Source: VXPQ01 sp965117025 (GTDB taxonomy: Bacteria; Bacteroidota; Rhodothermia; Rhodothermales; VXPQ01). Taken from it: a stretch of DNA of 64,000 bases. Numbering within the stretch: the stretch's first letter is position 1; the number at the start of each line of letters is the position of its first letter. The position numbers and the translations under genes are program-made. The stretch covers positions 1,364,001-1,428,000 of the forward strand of contig OZ220746.1 of NCBI GenBank assembly GCA_965117025.1. The letters are read 5' to 3'. This document shows positions 1 through 8,459 of the stretch, in pieces. The notes under the pieces are model-generated. The model had not been told where the DNA came from, did no database searches, and worked only from the letters and a program-made list of their open reading frames with translations.

Positions 1-12
1 ATCGTTGCGGGA

Positions 13-1842
13 ATGTTTTCGTTACTCTGCCGACCGGTATCGGCAGCTTCGCCTTCTGGCAATGACATCGGCAGGATAGCAGCCGCCGACACCGTCGTGA
101 TCAACGAGATCAACTACAACTCGCACGACGATTATGATAGTAAGGACTGGGTGGAATTGTACAATGCCGGCACCACCGATGTCGATCTGACCGGATGGAC
201 CTATTCCGACGAGGACGACGATCATGTGTTCGCGTTTCCGGACGGCACGATCCTGAACAGTGGAGAATACCTTGTCGCCGCCCGGGAAACAGCCAGCTTC
301 TCCGCCATACATCCTGATGTATCCAATGTAGTGGGGGATGCGGACTTCGGACTGTCCGGCGGCGGAGAACTCGTGCGCATCTTCGACGCATCGGGCGCCA
401 TAGTGGACTCGCTCACGTACGACGACTCGGCGCCCTGGCCCGAAGAAGCGGATGGCAACGGCTATACCCTGGCGCTCACCGATCCGACGTGCGATAACCA
501 TCTGCCCGAATGCTGGAACGCATCGGCGCAGATGAACGGTACTCCCGGGGCGCCGAATTTTCCGCCCGGCGTAACATCGGATGATGTCTGCCCGCGGCCC
601 GATGAATTCCCGGCCGTAGACCCGAACGCGACCACGGCTGAACAGGTGGAGAACGGCGAGGCCACGCTGACAGAATTCGTGAACGATTATTTTGCGTACA
701 TACTGCAAATCAGCACCTCCCCGCTGGCAGCCGGCTACCTTGGATGTGCTTTGACGCATGAGGGGCCCTGGAATTACGGTTCCACCTACATTGCTACGAT
801 GACCCCCAAAGGCACATTGATACTGCACGGGAAGGATCTGCTTTTGTCGGGTGCAGTGGTCGATGCTGCTATGCTCGAGGCCGTCGGTGCGGCAGCGTCT
901 TTGTCGCCAGCGGGCAGTCCTTTCATGTTTGAGGGCGACGACGGCTATGCGCTGTCTTACTTTAATCCCGATGGCAGCGCGGCCTTCCTGACCGCCGGCC
1001 TCGATATTCGGGAAGACCACCTGACGGAAGAAACGCTTGATCCCGGCGAGGCCCCTGCCGTAACAGCCCGCGATGTGACCGACCGCGAGAGCCTGAAGAC
1101 CTTCGTGATCGGGGCGGCGGATTACCTCTTCGGACTTTATGAAACAGGAGGAATTGATATCACTTTTAGAATAAAGAGGGTATTCCGGGATACGACCGGA
1201 TACTGGAGACACGGTCCCACTTATCTTTTTTTAATGGACCGCACCGGCTACACGTTCTTCCACGGGGCGTTTCCGGAGAAATACGAACTTCAGACTCCCA
1301 CGAATACTCTGAGAGACGCCGTTACCGGAGAGCTCATTCTCCCGCAGATTATCGCGGCGGCGTCGAGCAGCCCCGAAGGAGGCTTCGTCGAGTACCATTT
1401 CGACAATCCCGACGATGACACCGACAGTGCCAACATACCCAAGGTGACCTACGCCCTCGAGAGAGAAATTACATTCACTCTCCCCAATGGCGCCCCGGCA
1501 TCGCTAATATCCATCCTGGGCGCCGGCATATATGAGGATGAAGTGACGTCGGTCGAGCCTGTGGACGGAGAAATCCCCGCGGATTTTGCGCTGGAGCAGA
1601 ACTATCCGAACCCGTTCAATCCCTCCACGACGATCGAGTTTTCGATTGAGCGGGCGCAGGCGATCACGCTTACGGTCTATGACGTACTCGGTCGCGAGGT
1701 CCGCGTGCTGGCGGACGGAGTGCAGCCTGCGGGCCGCTACAGCGTTTCGTTCGATGGATCGGGTCTGGCCGGGGGTACGTACCTGTACGTGCTTCGTACC
1801 GAACAGCACGTTTCCGTGAAGAAGATGACTCTGCTCAAGTAG
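13..1842 (+). CDS. Secreted lamin-tail domain protein with two Cache-like domains and a C-terminal sorting tail
   Basis: Probably an exported or cell-surface protein of 609 aa. Residues ~28-175 read as a lamin-tail (LTD) domain (VVINEINYN, WVELYN, DLTGW). Residues ~210-345 and ~360-495 look like two related Cache-type folds: each has a GPWNYG / GYWRHG pattern, then 'YIATMTPKGTLILHG' or 'YLFLMDRTGYTFFHG' and an 'SP..GF..Y' strand. The last ~85 residues start at NYPNPFNPSTTIEFS and end in KKMTLLK, the FlgD-like/T9SS type A sorting tail common in this phylum. The frame is open to base 1, so the real start and signal peptide may lie outside the window; 'MFSLLCRPVSAA' could be the end of a signal peptide. 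The role is unknown; small-ligand binding on the surface is an inference from the Cache-like folds. Confidence 0.8.
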   Translation: MFSLLCRPVSAASPSGNDIGRIAAADTVVINEINYNSHDDYDSKDWVELYNAGTTDVDLTGWTYSDEDDDHVFAFPDGTILNSGEYLVAARETASFSAIHPDVSNVVGDADFGLSGGGELVRIFDASGAIVDSLTYDDSAPWPEEADGNGYTLALTDPTCDNHLPECWNASAQMNGTPGAPNFPPGVTSDDVCPRPDEFPAVDPNATTAEQVENGEATLTEFVNDYFAYILQISTSPLAAGYLGCALTHEGPWNYGSTYIATMTPKGTLILHGKDLLLSGAVVDAAMLEAVGAAASLSPAGSPFMFEGDDGYALSYFNPDGSAAFLTAGLDIREDHLTEETLDPGEAPAVTARDVTDRESLKTFVIGAADYLFGLYETGGIDITFRIKRVFRDTTGYWRHGPTYLFLMDRTGYTFFHGAFPEKYELQTPTNTLRDAVTGELILPQIIAAASSSPEGGFVEYHFDNPDDDTDSANIPKVTYALEREITFTLPNGAPASLISILGAGIYEDEVTSVEPVDGEIPADFALEQNYPNPFNPSTTIEFSIERAQAITLTVYDVLGREVRVLADGVQPAGRYSVSFDGSGLAGGTYLYVLRTEQHVSVKKMTLLK

Positions 1843-2016
1843 TTGCTTCCGGCAGGACGGCCATGGGAAAAGCCATAGGGATGGAGTAACGGTTCCAGAC
1901 CCGGCACCTTGCAACCGCTGCGGGCGAGGTGATAGCGCGTGGCGCTGTCCATCCCGCCGCACCTGCACCCTTTGCGTCATACAGGGTATCGGATACAACC
2001 GGCACAGCGCCATACA

Positions 2017-2054
2017 TGCGAAACGAGGCAGCGTTTCGCAAACCGTTTCCGGTT
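2017..2054. terminator. Double hairpin between convergent genes
   Basis: A 9-bp perfect stem (TGCGAAACG / CGTTTCGCA, 6-nt loop, 2017-2040) is followed directly by a 5-bp stem (AACCG / CGGTT, 2041-2054). It sits between the plus-strand secreted-protein gene and the end of the minus-strand oxidase operon, and touches the ctaF stop codon. There is no U-tract, so termination is an inference from position. Confidence 0.4.
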
Positions 2055-2395
2055 CACTCGCCCTGTTCGGTCCCCTCCGTGTTCAAAATCGCTTCCTCCC
2101 CCACATTGCCGAGATCGCCCCGGAAGGCGGTGTCGAACAAGGTAAATGTGAGAAATACCACCACGAAAAGAATCCCCAGCCCGAAAAACAGCGCATTGAC
2201 CGGTTTGTCGTACTTGAGGGCCATGAAGAAAAGCACCACGAGCAGGGCCTTGGTCCCGGCGATCGCAAGGGCCAGCGGAATGTTGAACGCCCCTATATCG
2301 ATTTGCGCCGTGAGGGCCGTCAGAGCAGTCAGCGCCACCAGGGCGACGAACACCTTCAACAGCGTTTTTCGTGGAGTGATATGGTGCCCTTTCAT
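2054..2395 (-). CDS. ctaF: Cytochrome c oxidase subunit IV (CtaF-like)
   Basis: Small inner-membrane accessory subunit of the caa3 oxidase, 113 aa with three predicted membrane helices (residues ~13-32, ~38-60, ~66-88) and an acidic C terminus. The frame stays open far upstream inside ctaE, but the ATG at 2395 gives the expected length and avoids overlap with ctaE. It is the last gene of the ACIII-oxidase operon, 32 nt after ctaE. The family (prokaryotic COX4, DUF-like) has low sequence conservation, so the assignment rests mainly on size, topology and position after subunit III. Confidence 0.8.
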   Translation of the reverse strand: MKGHHITPRKTLLKVFVALVALTALTALTAQIDIGAFNIPLALAIAGTKALLVVLFFMALKYDKPVNALFFGLGILFVVVFLTFTLFDTAFRGDLGNVGEEAILNTEGTEQGE

Positions 2396-2427
2396 GCTCG
2401 CAAGGCGAACCGGCGCCCGGTTCGCAC

Positions 2428-3099
2428 CTAAATGAGATAAAGCAATGGGAAAAGAAATATCCAGATGATGTCTACAAGGTGCCAGTACAGGCCGGAAAGC
2501 TCCACGGGCGTGTAGTACCCGCTGTGAAAATCCCCCCGCATCGCCCGCACGCCCAGCCAGCTTAATACGCCCATACCGACCAGCACATGCACCCCGTGAA
2601 TGCCGGTCATCACATAATAGATGCTGAAGAAGATCGGAACGATGGGCTGGTCCATCTCCGCATACGCAAAATGGCCGCCGGGAAAAATGCCCAGATGGAA
2701 TTTGTGCGTGTACTCGAAGTACTTCACCACCATGAAGACGCCGGCCAGCGCCACCGTGATGAACAGGTTGGTAACCAGCGCCCTGCGGTTGTCGGTCTGC
2801 GCCGCATGAATGGCCAGCGCCACCGTGAGAGAGGAGGCCAGCAATACTACGGTGTTCAGGCCGCCCAGCCAGGGGTTCAGTTCGGTGGAAGCGACCGCAA
2901 ACACCTCCGGATACCAAACCCGATACACGGCGTAGGCCACGAACATCCCGCTGAAAAGAAGGATCTCCGTGATGAGGAAAAGCCACATCCCGAGTTTCGC
3001 CGCATCGAACTGCTGATCGGACGAAACGAAGTAATGCTTCAGATGCGCCATGGGGCGCTCCTGTGCGGTCTGTTCTGCCGTGCCCGTATTGGTAGCCAT
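2428..3099 (-). CDS. ctaE: Cytochrome c oxidase subunit III
   Basis: Non-redox membrane subunit of the haem-copper oxidase, 223 aa, five membrane helices as usual for bacterial short subunit III. Recognisable blocks are 'KLGMWLFLITEILLFSGMF' (helix 1 of the short form, with the conserved Glu), 'KYFEYTHK', 'YYVMTGIHGVHVLVGM' (conserved His pair) and the C-terminal 'YWHLVDIIWIFLFPLLYL'. It lies 5 nt downstream of ctaD and 32 nt upstream of ctaF. A second ATG 16 codons in (MAHLKHYF) is also possible as start. Confidence 0.96.
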   Translation of the reverse strand: MATNTGTAEQTAQERPMAHLKHYFVSSDQQFDAAKLGMWLFLITEILLFSGMFVAYAVYRVWYPEVFAVASTELNPWLGGLNTVVLLASSLTVALAIHAAQTDNRRALVTNLFITVALAGVFMVVKYFEYTHKFHLGIFPGGHFAYAEMDQPIVPIFFSIYYVMTGIHGVHVLVGMGVLSWLGVRAMRGDFHSGYYTPVELSGLYWHLVDIIWIFLFPLLYLI

Positions 3100-3104
3100 G
3101 ATAC

Positions 3105-4823
3105 TTACGTCCGGTCCTGGTTCAGAACGTCATCCGGCGGATCCTCGTCCTGATCTGCTTCGACGGTTTCGGAACGGGATATTCCGATCCGGTCAAACTC
3201 GTAGGGGCCCCGGGTGACAAACGGCATCCGATGGAAATTATGAGGATCCGGCCGCGGCCCCGTATGGGTCCATTCCAGCGTAGCGCCCCCCCATGGATTC
3301 GCGCCGGCCTTCTTTCCCCGGAAAAGGGAAAACAGCAAATATCCCAGCACCAGGAACAGTCCCAGCCCCATGATCCACGAACCTATCGTGGAAAGCTGGT
3401 GCAGGGACGTGAACTCGGGCAGATAGTCGTTGTAGCGCCGGGGCATGCCCCGCGATCCCAGCACGAGTTGCGTGAAAAAGGCCAGGTTCAGCCCCACGAA
3501 GATCAGGAACACAGCAATCTGCCCGCACGCCTCGTTGTACATGCGCCCCGTGATTTTCGGCCACCAGTAATGCAATCCGCCGAGGAGCGCAATGACCGTA
3601 CCGCCCATCATCACATAATGAAAATGTCCTACGACGTAATAGGTGTCATGCAGATGAATATCCACGGCCAGCACGCCCACCATGATGCCGGTTACGCCGC
3701 CGATCGTGAACAGCACCAGAAATGAAAGCGCGTACAGCATCGGGGTCTTGAACGAGATGGACCCCTTGTACATGGTGGCGATCCAGTTAAACACCTTGAT
3801 CCCCGACGGAATGCCGATCAGGTACGTAATCAGCGAGAAAATGACCGAGGAGATCGCGGATTGCCCGGAGACGAACATATGATGCCCCCAGACCAGAAAA
3901 CCCAGCATTGCAATGGCCACGGAAGACAATGCAATGGCCATGTATCCGTAAATGCGCTGCCTCGAAAACGTCGCGATCAATTCGGAAATGATCCCGAAGC
4001 CCGGCAGGATCATGATGTACACTGCCGGATGCGAGTAGAACCAGAAGAAATGCTGGAAAAGAATCGGGTCTCCGCCAAGAGCCGGATCGAAAATGCCGAT
4101 CTGGAGGAGACGCTCCAGGAACAGCAGCAATACGGTGATGCCGAGTACCGGAGTGGCAAGCACCTGCACGATGCTCGTCGAATAGATACTCCAGACAAAA
4201 AGCGGAAGGCGGTTCCACGTCATGCCCGGCGCACGCATCTTGTGTACCGTCACGATGAAATTGATCCCCGTGAAAATCGAGGCGAATCCCGCAATGAACA
4301 CGGCCATGGCCAGAAACAGCACCGCGGGACCCGTGCGCGCCGAATAGGGCGTGTAGAAGGTCCACCCCGTATCCACGCTGCCGACCACCATCGCCACAAT
4401 GATGAGAATCACGCCCAGCAGATACAGGTAGTAGCTGAACAGATTAAGCCGGGGAAACGCGACGTCTTTGGCGCCCAGATGAAGGGGCAATAGAAAATTG
4501 CCCAGGAAACCGGGGATGGCCGGGATGATGAACCCGAACACCATGATGATGCCATGGAGCGAGAACAACTGGTTGTAGCTCTGAGCGGACAGAAACGTCT
4601 CCCCGGGCAGCAGCAGTTCGGCGCGCACCAGCAATGCGAAGACGCCTCCTGCAAGAAAGGCGATCGCTGCGGTCACGGCATAGAGGATACCGATGCGCTT
4701 GTGGTCCACGGAAAACATCCATGACCCGATGCTTTTCGCATGGGTAATGTAGTCGCCGTGCCCGGAATGCTCTTCGGTATCCCCGGCCTGCGCTGCTTCG
4801 CTCCGATCAATGTCTTCCGTCAT
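3105..4823 (-). CDS. ctaD: Cytochrome c oxidase subunit I, A2-type (caa3)
   Basis: Catalytic subunit of the terminal oxidase: reduces O2 at the haem a3-CuB centre and pumps protons. Twelve membrane helices. Ligand motifs are visible: LHGIIMVF (low-spin haem His), FYSHPAVYIMILPGFG (CuB His and the cross-linked Tyr), VWGHHMF (CuB His pair) and HDTYYVVGHFHYV (haem a3 and a His). The block before the helix-VI histidine is YSHPxV, not xGHPEV, so the D-channel Glu is missing and the enzyme belongs to the A2 group defined for Rhodothermus marinus caa3, where Tyr-Ser replaces it. The ATG at 4823 gives 572 aa; an in-frame GTG at 4850 would add 9 residues. Follows ctaC by about 50 nt. Confidence 0.96.
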   Translation of the reverse strand: MTEDIDRSEAAQAGDTEEHSGHGDYITHAKSIGSWMFSVDHKRIGILYAVTAAIAFLAGGVFALLVRAELLLPGETFLSAQSYNQLFSLHGIIMVFGFIIPAIPGFLGNFLLPLHLGAKDVAFPRLNLFSYYLYLLGVILIIVAMVVGSVDTGWTFYTPYSARTGPAVLFLAMAVFIAGFASIFTGINFIVTVHKMRAPGMTWNRLPLFVWSIYSTSIVQVLATPVLGITVLLLFLERLLQIGIFDPALGGDPILFQHFFWFYSHPAVYIMILPGFGIISELIATFSRQRIYGYMAIALSSVAIAMLGFLVWGHHMFVSGQSAISSVIFSLITYLIGIPSGIKVFNWIATMYKGSISFKTPMLYALSFLVLFTIGGVTGIMVGVLAVDIHLHDTYYVVGHFHYVMMGGTVIALLGGLHYWWPKITGRMYNEACGQIAVFLIFVGLNLAFFTQLVLGSRGMPRRYNDYLPEFTSLHQLSTIGSWIMGLGLFLVLGYLLFSLFRGKKAGANPWGGATLEWTHTGPRPDPHNFHRMPFVTRGPYEFDRIGISRSETVEADQDEDPPDDVLNQDRT

Positions 4824-4871
4824 AGATTCCGTCGATCCGTCTTCGTACACGGCGGCGTCCGGGCGCGCCCG

Positions 4872-5807
4872 TTATTGTTGCTCCCGGATAAAGGCGACCA
4901 GTGCGGACAATTGCCGCTCGCTGAGACCAGTATACCCAGCGGGCATAGGCACATTAGCATATCCTTGCACGATCTTTGCACTGGGGTCAACGATGGATTC
5001 GCGCAGGTAGTCGTCATCCACCACCACGGTGGACCCGTCTTCGAGCATTTCGGTCTTTCCGTACAACCCCGCGAAGGTCGGGCCAATAGGCTCCGTTCCG
5101 TCCAGAGTGTGGCATCCGAAGCAAGCCTGTTGCTGGTACAGTTGCGCGCCCAGTTCGGGAAGCGGGGTATCCTCGTCCACGCCTGCCGAGGCCAGCCATG
5201 CCTCGAAATCCCCCTGCGAATGGGTGATCACCGAGGCCAGCATCACGGAATGCCCTGTTCCGCAGTATTCCGTACAGAACACCTGAAACGTATCCACGCG
5301 CGTAGCTTCGAACCAGACCGAAGAATAGCGGCCCGGCAATACATCCTGCTTGATGCGAAAGGCCGGCACGAAGAAACTGTGCAGCACGTCGGCGCTGCTC
5401 ATGACAAGGCGCACGGGACGGTCTACGGGCACATGCAACTCGTTGGTCGTGACGGTGCCGGTCGGATACTCGAAATCCCATTTCCACATGGCGCCGCGCA
5501 CATAGACCTCGTAGGCGTTCGGCGGCGCCACGCTCTGCTCGATGAACAACCGGAACCCCCAATTGAAAACGATCAGCACAAGGATCGTAGGCAATACCAC
5601 CCACGAGATTTCCACCATCTTGTTCGGCTTCACGCGCACCGGAGCGGGACCGCCTCGCCGCCGCCGGTAGCGATACGCAAGGTAGGCGATAGCTACCACC
5701 ACCCCTACGAAAAGGATGATGCTTGCCCAGTTTACGAAATAGAACAGGCTGTCGATTTCGGACGACAGGGTCGACGCGCCATCGGGCAGCCAAAACGATC
5801 CGGTCAT
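4872..5807 (-). CDS. ctaC: Cytochrome c oxidase subunit II with fused cytochrome c domain (caa3)
   Basis: Electron-entry subunit, 311 aa. Two membrane helices (residues ~25-47 and ~65-88) anchor a cupredoxin domain carrying the CuA ligands in FCTEYCGTGHSVM (Cys, Glu, Cys, His, Met; around residues 173-186). The C terminus adds a monohaem cytochrome c: CFGCH near residue 230 and a likely Met ligand in 'VPMPAGYTGL'. This fusion is what defines a caa3 oxidase. It precedes ctaD, and lies 102 nt after the Sco1 gene. ACIII is known to hand electrons straight to caa3 in this lineage; here the shared operon agrees with that. Confidence 0.96.
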   Translation of the reverse strand: MTGSFWLPDGASTLSSEIDSLFYFVNWASIILFVGVVVAIAYLAYRYRRRRGGPAPVRVKPNKMVEISWVVLPTILVLIVFNWGFRLFIEQSVAPPNAYEVYVRGAMWKWDFEYPTGTVTTNELHVPVDRPVRLVMSSADVLHSFFVPAFRIKQDVLPGRYSSVWFEATRVDTFQVFCTEYCGTGHSVMLASVITHSQGDFEAWLASAGVDEDTPLPELGAQLYQQQACFGCHTLDGTEPIGPTFAGLYGKTEMLEDGSTVVVDDDYLRESIVDPSAKIVQGYANVPMPAGYTGLSERQLSALVAFIREQQ

Positions 5808-5909
5808 GGTTGCCGATTCCTGTTTCCCGAGCCGGGGCCTCCTGCTGCGGACATGTTCATGCGTTAGGTAAGAGCGGCGCCGTATGAGCGCGAAAAACCG
5901 ACCGGGGAT

Positions 5910-6806
5910 TTATGCCGTGGGTGTGGGTGTGGGCCATGTGCGATGCGCCCCCCGGCGCCGTATCGCAACAAAGAATACGCCCAGCAGGACGACAGCCAGG
6001 CCGCCGCTGAATTTCATCAGGTTGACGGCATGGAGCACATACGAATTAGCGTTCGGGTCATATTGCAGACAATACAGCAGGACCCGGTTGAGCGGCGAGC
6101 CCGCACGCCCTTCCGACACCTCGATGAGCGCGGCCCGCACGTCCGAGGGAGCGAACTGCATCCCGGGCATGTACCGCATCACCGTCCCCTCTCCACTCAG
6201 AAAAATGAGTGTGAACGGGTGTGCGTACACCTGCTCGTCCTCGATCCAGTTATACCGGAACCCCACCGCTTCCGTAAGCGCCGAGATCGAAGCATCCTCT
6301 CCGGTAAGAAAATGCCATCCGTCCGCGGCTTCGGGCTTGCCCAGCATATCCAGGTACATGGCCTTCTTCTCCGCAGCCAATGCCGGCGTCTCACGCGGAT
6401 TGAAACTCACTGTCACGACATCGAACTGATCACCGGGCGTCCAGGGCATCTCCCTCAGCGTTTCGGTCAACCCGTGCAGCACCATGTTGCACATGGTGGG
6501 GCATTCGTGATAAATCAGCGTCAGCAATACGGGCCGTTTGCCATCGAAGTACTGACCGAGGGCCACTTCGTCCCCGTCCTCGTTCCGAAAAACCAGATCG
6601 CGGGACAGCTCGGCCCCGATCCGCTGATCAAGGCCAATCCCTTCAAACTGTGGAGGCAACGTGCCCGAAGATTGCCCGAATGCCGGAGCAACTGCAACAG
6701 CGGCCAGCGCGGTCACGCCGGATACGAGCCATGCAAACAGCGCAGGGAAAAACCGCCGGGCAGTCCCTCTCGCCCGGGTTCGATATGGTTTGCGGCAGGT
6801 TGTCAT
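5910..6806 (-). CDS. Sco1/SenC copper chaperone for CuA assembly
   Basis: Thioredoxin-fold membrane-bound copper carrier, 298 aa, that metallates or reduces the CuA site of subunit II. The CPTMC motif (C-x3-C) in 'YHECPTMCNMV' and the distant ligand His in 'VYAHPFTLIFL' are intact. There is an N-terminal signal or anchor helix (~18-42) and, unusually, a C-terminal membrane helix ('FSGGLAVVLLGVFFVAI') before a short arginine-rich tail. The start at 6806 overlaps the previous gene by ATGA, indicating translational coupling. Open frame continues upstream but only inside other genes. Confidence 0.93.
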   Translation of the reverse strand: MTTCRKPYRTRARGTARRFFPALFAWLVSGVTALAAVAVAPAFGQSSGTLPPQFEGIGLDQRIGAELSRDLVFRNEDGDEVALGQYFDGKRPVLLTLIYHECPTMCNMVLHGLTETLREMPWTPGDQFDVVTVSFNPRETPALAAEKKAMYLDMLGKPEAADGWHFLTGEDASISALTEAVGFRYNWIEDEQVYAHPFTLIFLSGEGTVMRYMPGMQFAPSDVRAALIEVSEGRAGSPLNRVLLYCLQYDPNANSYVLHAVNLMKFSGGLAVVLLGVFFVAIRRRGAHRTWPTPTPTA

Positions 6807-7201
6807 CTCTCGCGGTACGTGGGCATGTACTCGGGGGCATAGAACTCCTCGGGGTGGGCCGGCGCCTCTTGCGCCGTCAGTTCCATGGCGCGCCCTATGG
6901 GAATACGATACCGTCCCTCCGTCCCGGCGAGGACCTCGTACTGCGTAAGCAGCATGGTGGCATGCAGACGTATTTCCTCCAGTTCGGGATAAGCGCTCTG
7001 ATCGGTGGCTTTCACCAGCGCCTCTTGCGCCGTAAGGTCCGTATACTGAAAAAGCGCAACGACCGCCAGGCCAATGAGGAACGCGATCACAACCACGAAA
7101 CCAAGTATCTGACCGGCTTCGATACCCTCCTGCTCGACGTGCGGACGCTCCGTTCCTTCGACCCATTGCGCCCCTTCCGAAATGTCCGTGGGATTCGACA
7201 T
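6803..7201 (-). CDS. Small single-helix membrane protein of the ACIII-oxidase operon (candidate ActG)
   Basis: 132 aa, one strong membrane helix ('ILGFVVVIAFLIGLAVVALF', residues ~32-51), a short acidic cytoplasmic N terminus and a periplasmic C-terminal part. No haem or metal motif. A repeated 'LTAQEA' occurs twice (residues ~55 and ~107). It lies 8 nt after ActF and overlaps Sco1 by 4 nt, so it is surely co-translated with the respiratory genes. A small extra gene at this place is known from Rhodothermus ACIII clusters, which suggests ActG, but I cannot confirm homology from sequence alone. Confidence 0.75.
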   Translation of the reverse strand: MSNPTDISEGAQWVEGTERPHVEQEGIEAGQILGFVVVIAFLIGLAVVALFQYTDLTAQEALVKATDQSAYPELEEIRLHATMLLTQYEVLAGTEGRYRIPIGRAMELTAQEAPAHPEEFYAPEYMPTYRER

Positions 7202-7209
7202 GGTCAGCG

Positions 7210-8454
7210 TCAGGTATTTTCAAAATGCAGCGAATCTTCCAGTCCGGGAGACCGGCAAGGAACAAGGCTGTGTCGGACCAGACGGTACATGGACACACCG
7301 AGTACGATTCCGAAAAGACCCAGCCAGTTCGCAACGTCCAGAAAATGAATCGTGGCGGCGTCGGGATGCAGTACCGGCGCGGCCAACCAGTGGATATCGA
7401 ACCACTGCATTGCAAGCAGCCAGACGCAGATTAATCCGAGAAGCAGTTTGGACCGCTTGACGGCTCTCGACAGCAACAGGAAAAAGGGCACGACGAAATG
7501 CCCCACAAGCAGCACGGCGGTGTGTACTTCCCAGCCATGGCTGAGACGGTGACGATACCAGAGCGTTTCTTCCGGTATGTTGCCGTACCATATCAACATG
7601 TACTGGCTGAACGCAATGTACGTCCAGAACACGACGAAGGCGAAGGCCAGTTTGCCGAGATCCTGATAATGCTCCGTGGTAACGACCCCCCGCAGGTTGC
7701 CCACACCCTGAAGCATCATGGCGCAAAGCGCAAGCAATGCGTGAATCGACATGAAGGCGCCCGCAAACACGTATACGCCGAAAATGGTCGAAAACCAGTG
7801 TGGGTCAAGCGACATCAGCAAGTCGTAACTCGCAAATGCAGTGGTAATTGCCCCCACAGCAAGCCCCCAGGCGCTAACCTTGCGCTGACGGGCAGGAATA
7901 TCGCCATCGCCCGTGCAATCCTGCGCAAGCGAATTGCGATACAGAAGATAGGCGAGCAGACTCCACACCAGGAAATAGACCGCAAGGCGTACCAGAAAAA
8001 ACGGGAGATTCAGATAGGGCGTTTTTCCGGCAAGGATGGGATCGGTTGCGACGGCGTCTGCATGCGTCCAGTGATAAAGATCGTGCAGCCCGAAAAGCAC
8101 AGGAATACCCAGTACGGCCAGTAAGGGGAAAGTCCACAACAAGGCCTCGGCCATGCGCCGCACCACGATACTCCAGCGCGCCCTCGTCAGGTGCTGTATA
8201 AGCACGAAGAACAACGCTCCCAGCGCAATAGTCAGGCAGAACACCCACCCGATCAGGTACGAAAAATAAAACTGATGCGGATCCGTCAGCCAGCCCGACA
8301 ATCCCGACGTAAGCCCTATTGCGCCGACCAGCAAGGGAATCCCCCATATGCGCCAATCGCCCTTATAGCGGAACGCATCCGGCGCATCGCCGCTGGTCGA
8401 TGCAAACGGATCCAGTAAACACTGAATAATATGGCTCTTTTTCAATGTCGCCAT
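7210..8454 (-). CDS. actF: Alternative complex III subunit ActF
   Basis: Polytopic membrane subunit of alternative complex III (quinol:cytochrome c/oxidase oxidoreductase), 414 aa, about ten helices. It is a NrfD/PsrC-like relative of ActC, and the blocks 'SYDLLMSLDPHWFSTIFGVYVFAG', cut here to 'LMSLDPHWFSTIFGVYVF', and 'VFWTYIAFSQYMLIWYGN' are typical of ActF. ACIII contains two such subunits, one thought to bind quinol and both suspected of proton movement. Gap to ActE is 5 nt. N-terminal ~35 residues are soluble, as usual for the family. Confidence 0.93.
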   Translation of the reverse strand: MATLKKSHIIQCLLDPFASTSGDAPDAFRYKGDWRIWGIPLLVGAIGLTSGLSGWLTDPHQFYFSYLIGWVFCLTIALGALFFVLIQHLTRARWSIVVRRMAEALLWTFPLLAVLGIPVLFGLHDLYHWTHADAVATDPILAGKTPYLNLPFFLVRLAVYFLVWSLLAYLLYRNSLAQDCTGDGDIPARQRKVSAWGLAVGAITTAFASYDLLMSLDPHWFSTIFGVYVFAGAFMSIHALLALCAMMLQGVGNLRGVVTTEHYQDLGKLAFAFVVFWTYIAFSQYMLIWYGNIPEETLWYRHRLSHGWEVHTAVLLVGHFVVPFFLLLSRAVKRSKLLLGLICVWLLAMQWFDIHWLAAPVLHPDAATIHFLDVANWLGLFGIVLGVSMYRLVRHSLVPCRSPGLEDSLHFENT

Positions 8455-8459
8455 CGAAT

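Noticed and set aside
22..1212. Long antisense frame opposite the lamin-tail gene
   Set aside because: Arg/Gly-rich translation without domain pattern; the plus-strand frame has clear LTD and sorting motifs. The same applies to the other long shadow frames opposite actB, accA/nadC, kgd and rlmD.
1860..2000. Possible cobalamin or other riboswitch in the spacer after the first gene
   Set aside because: No B12 box or other conserved core could be found on either strand, and it is downstream, not upstream, of both neighbouring genes.
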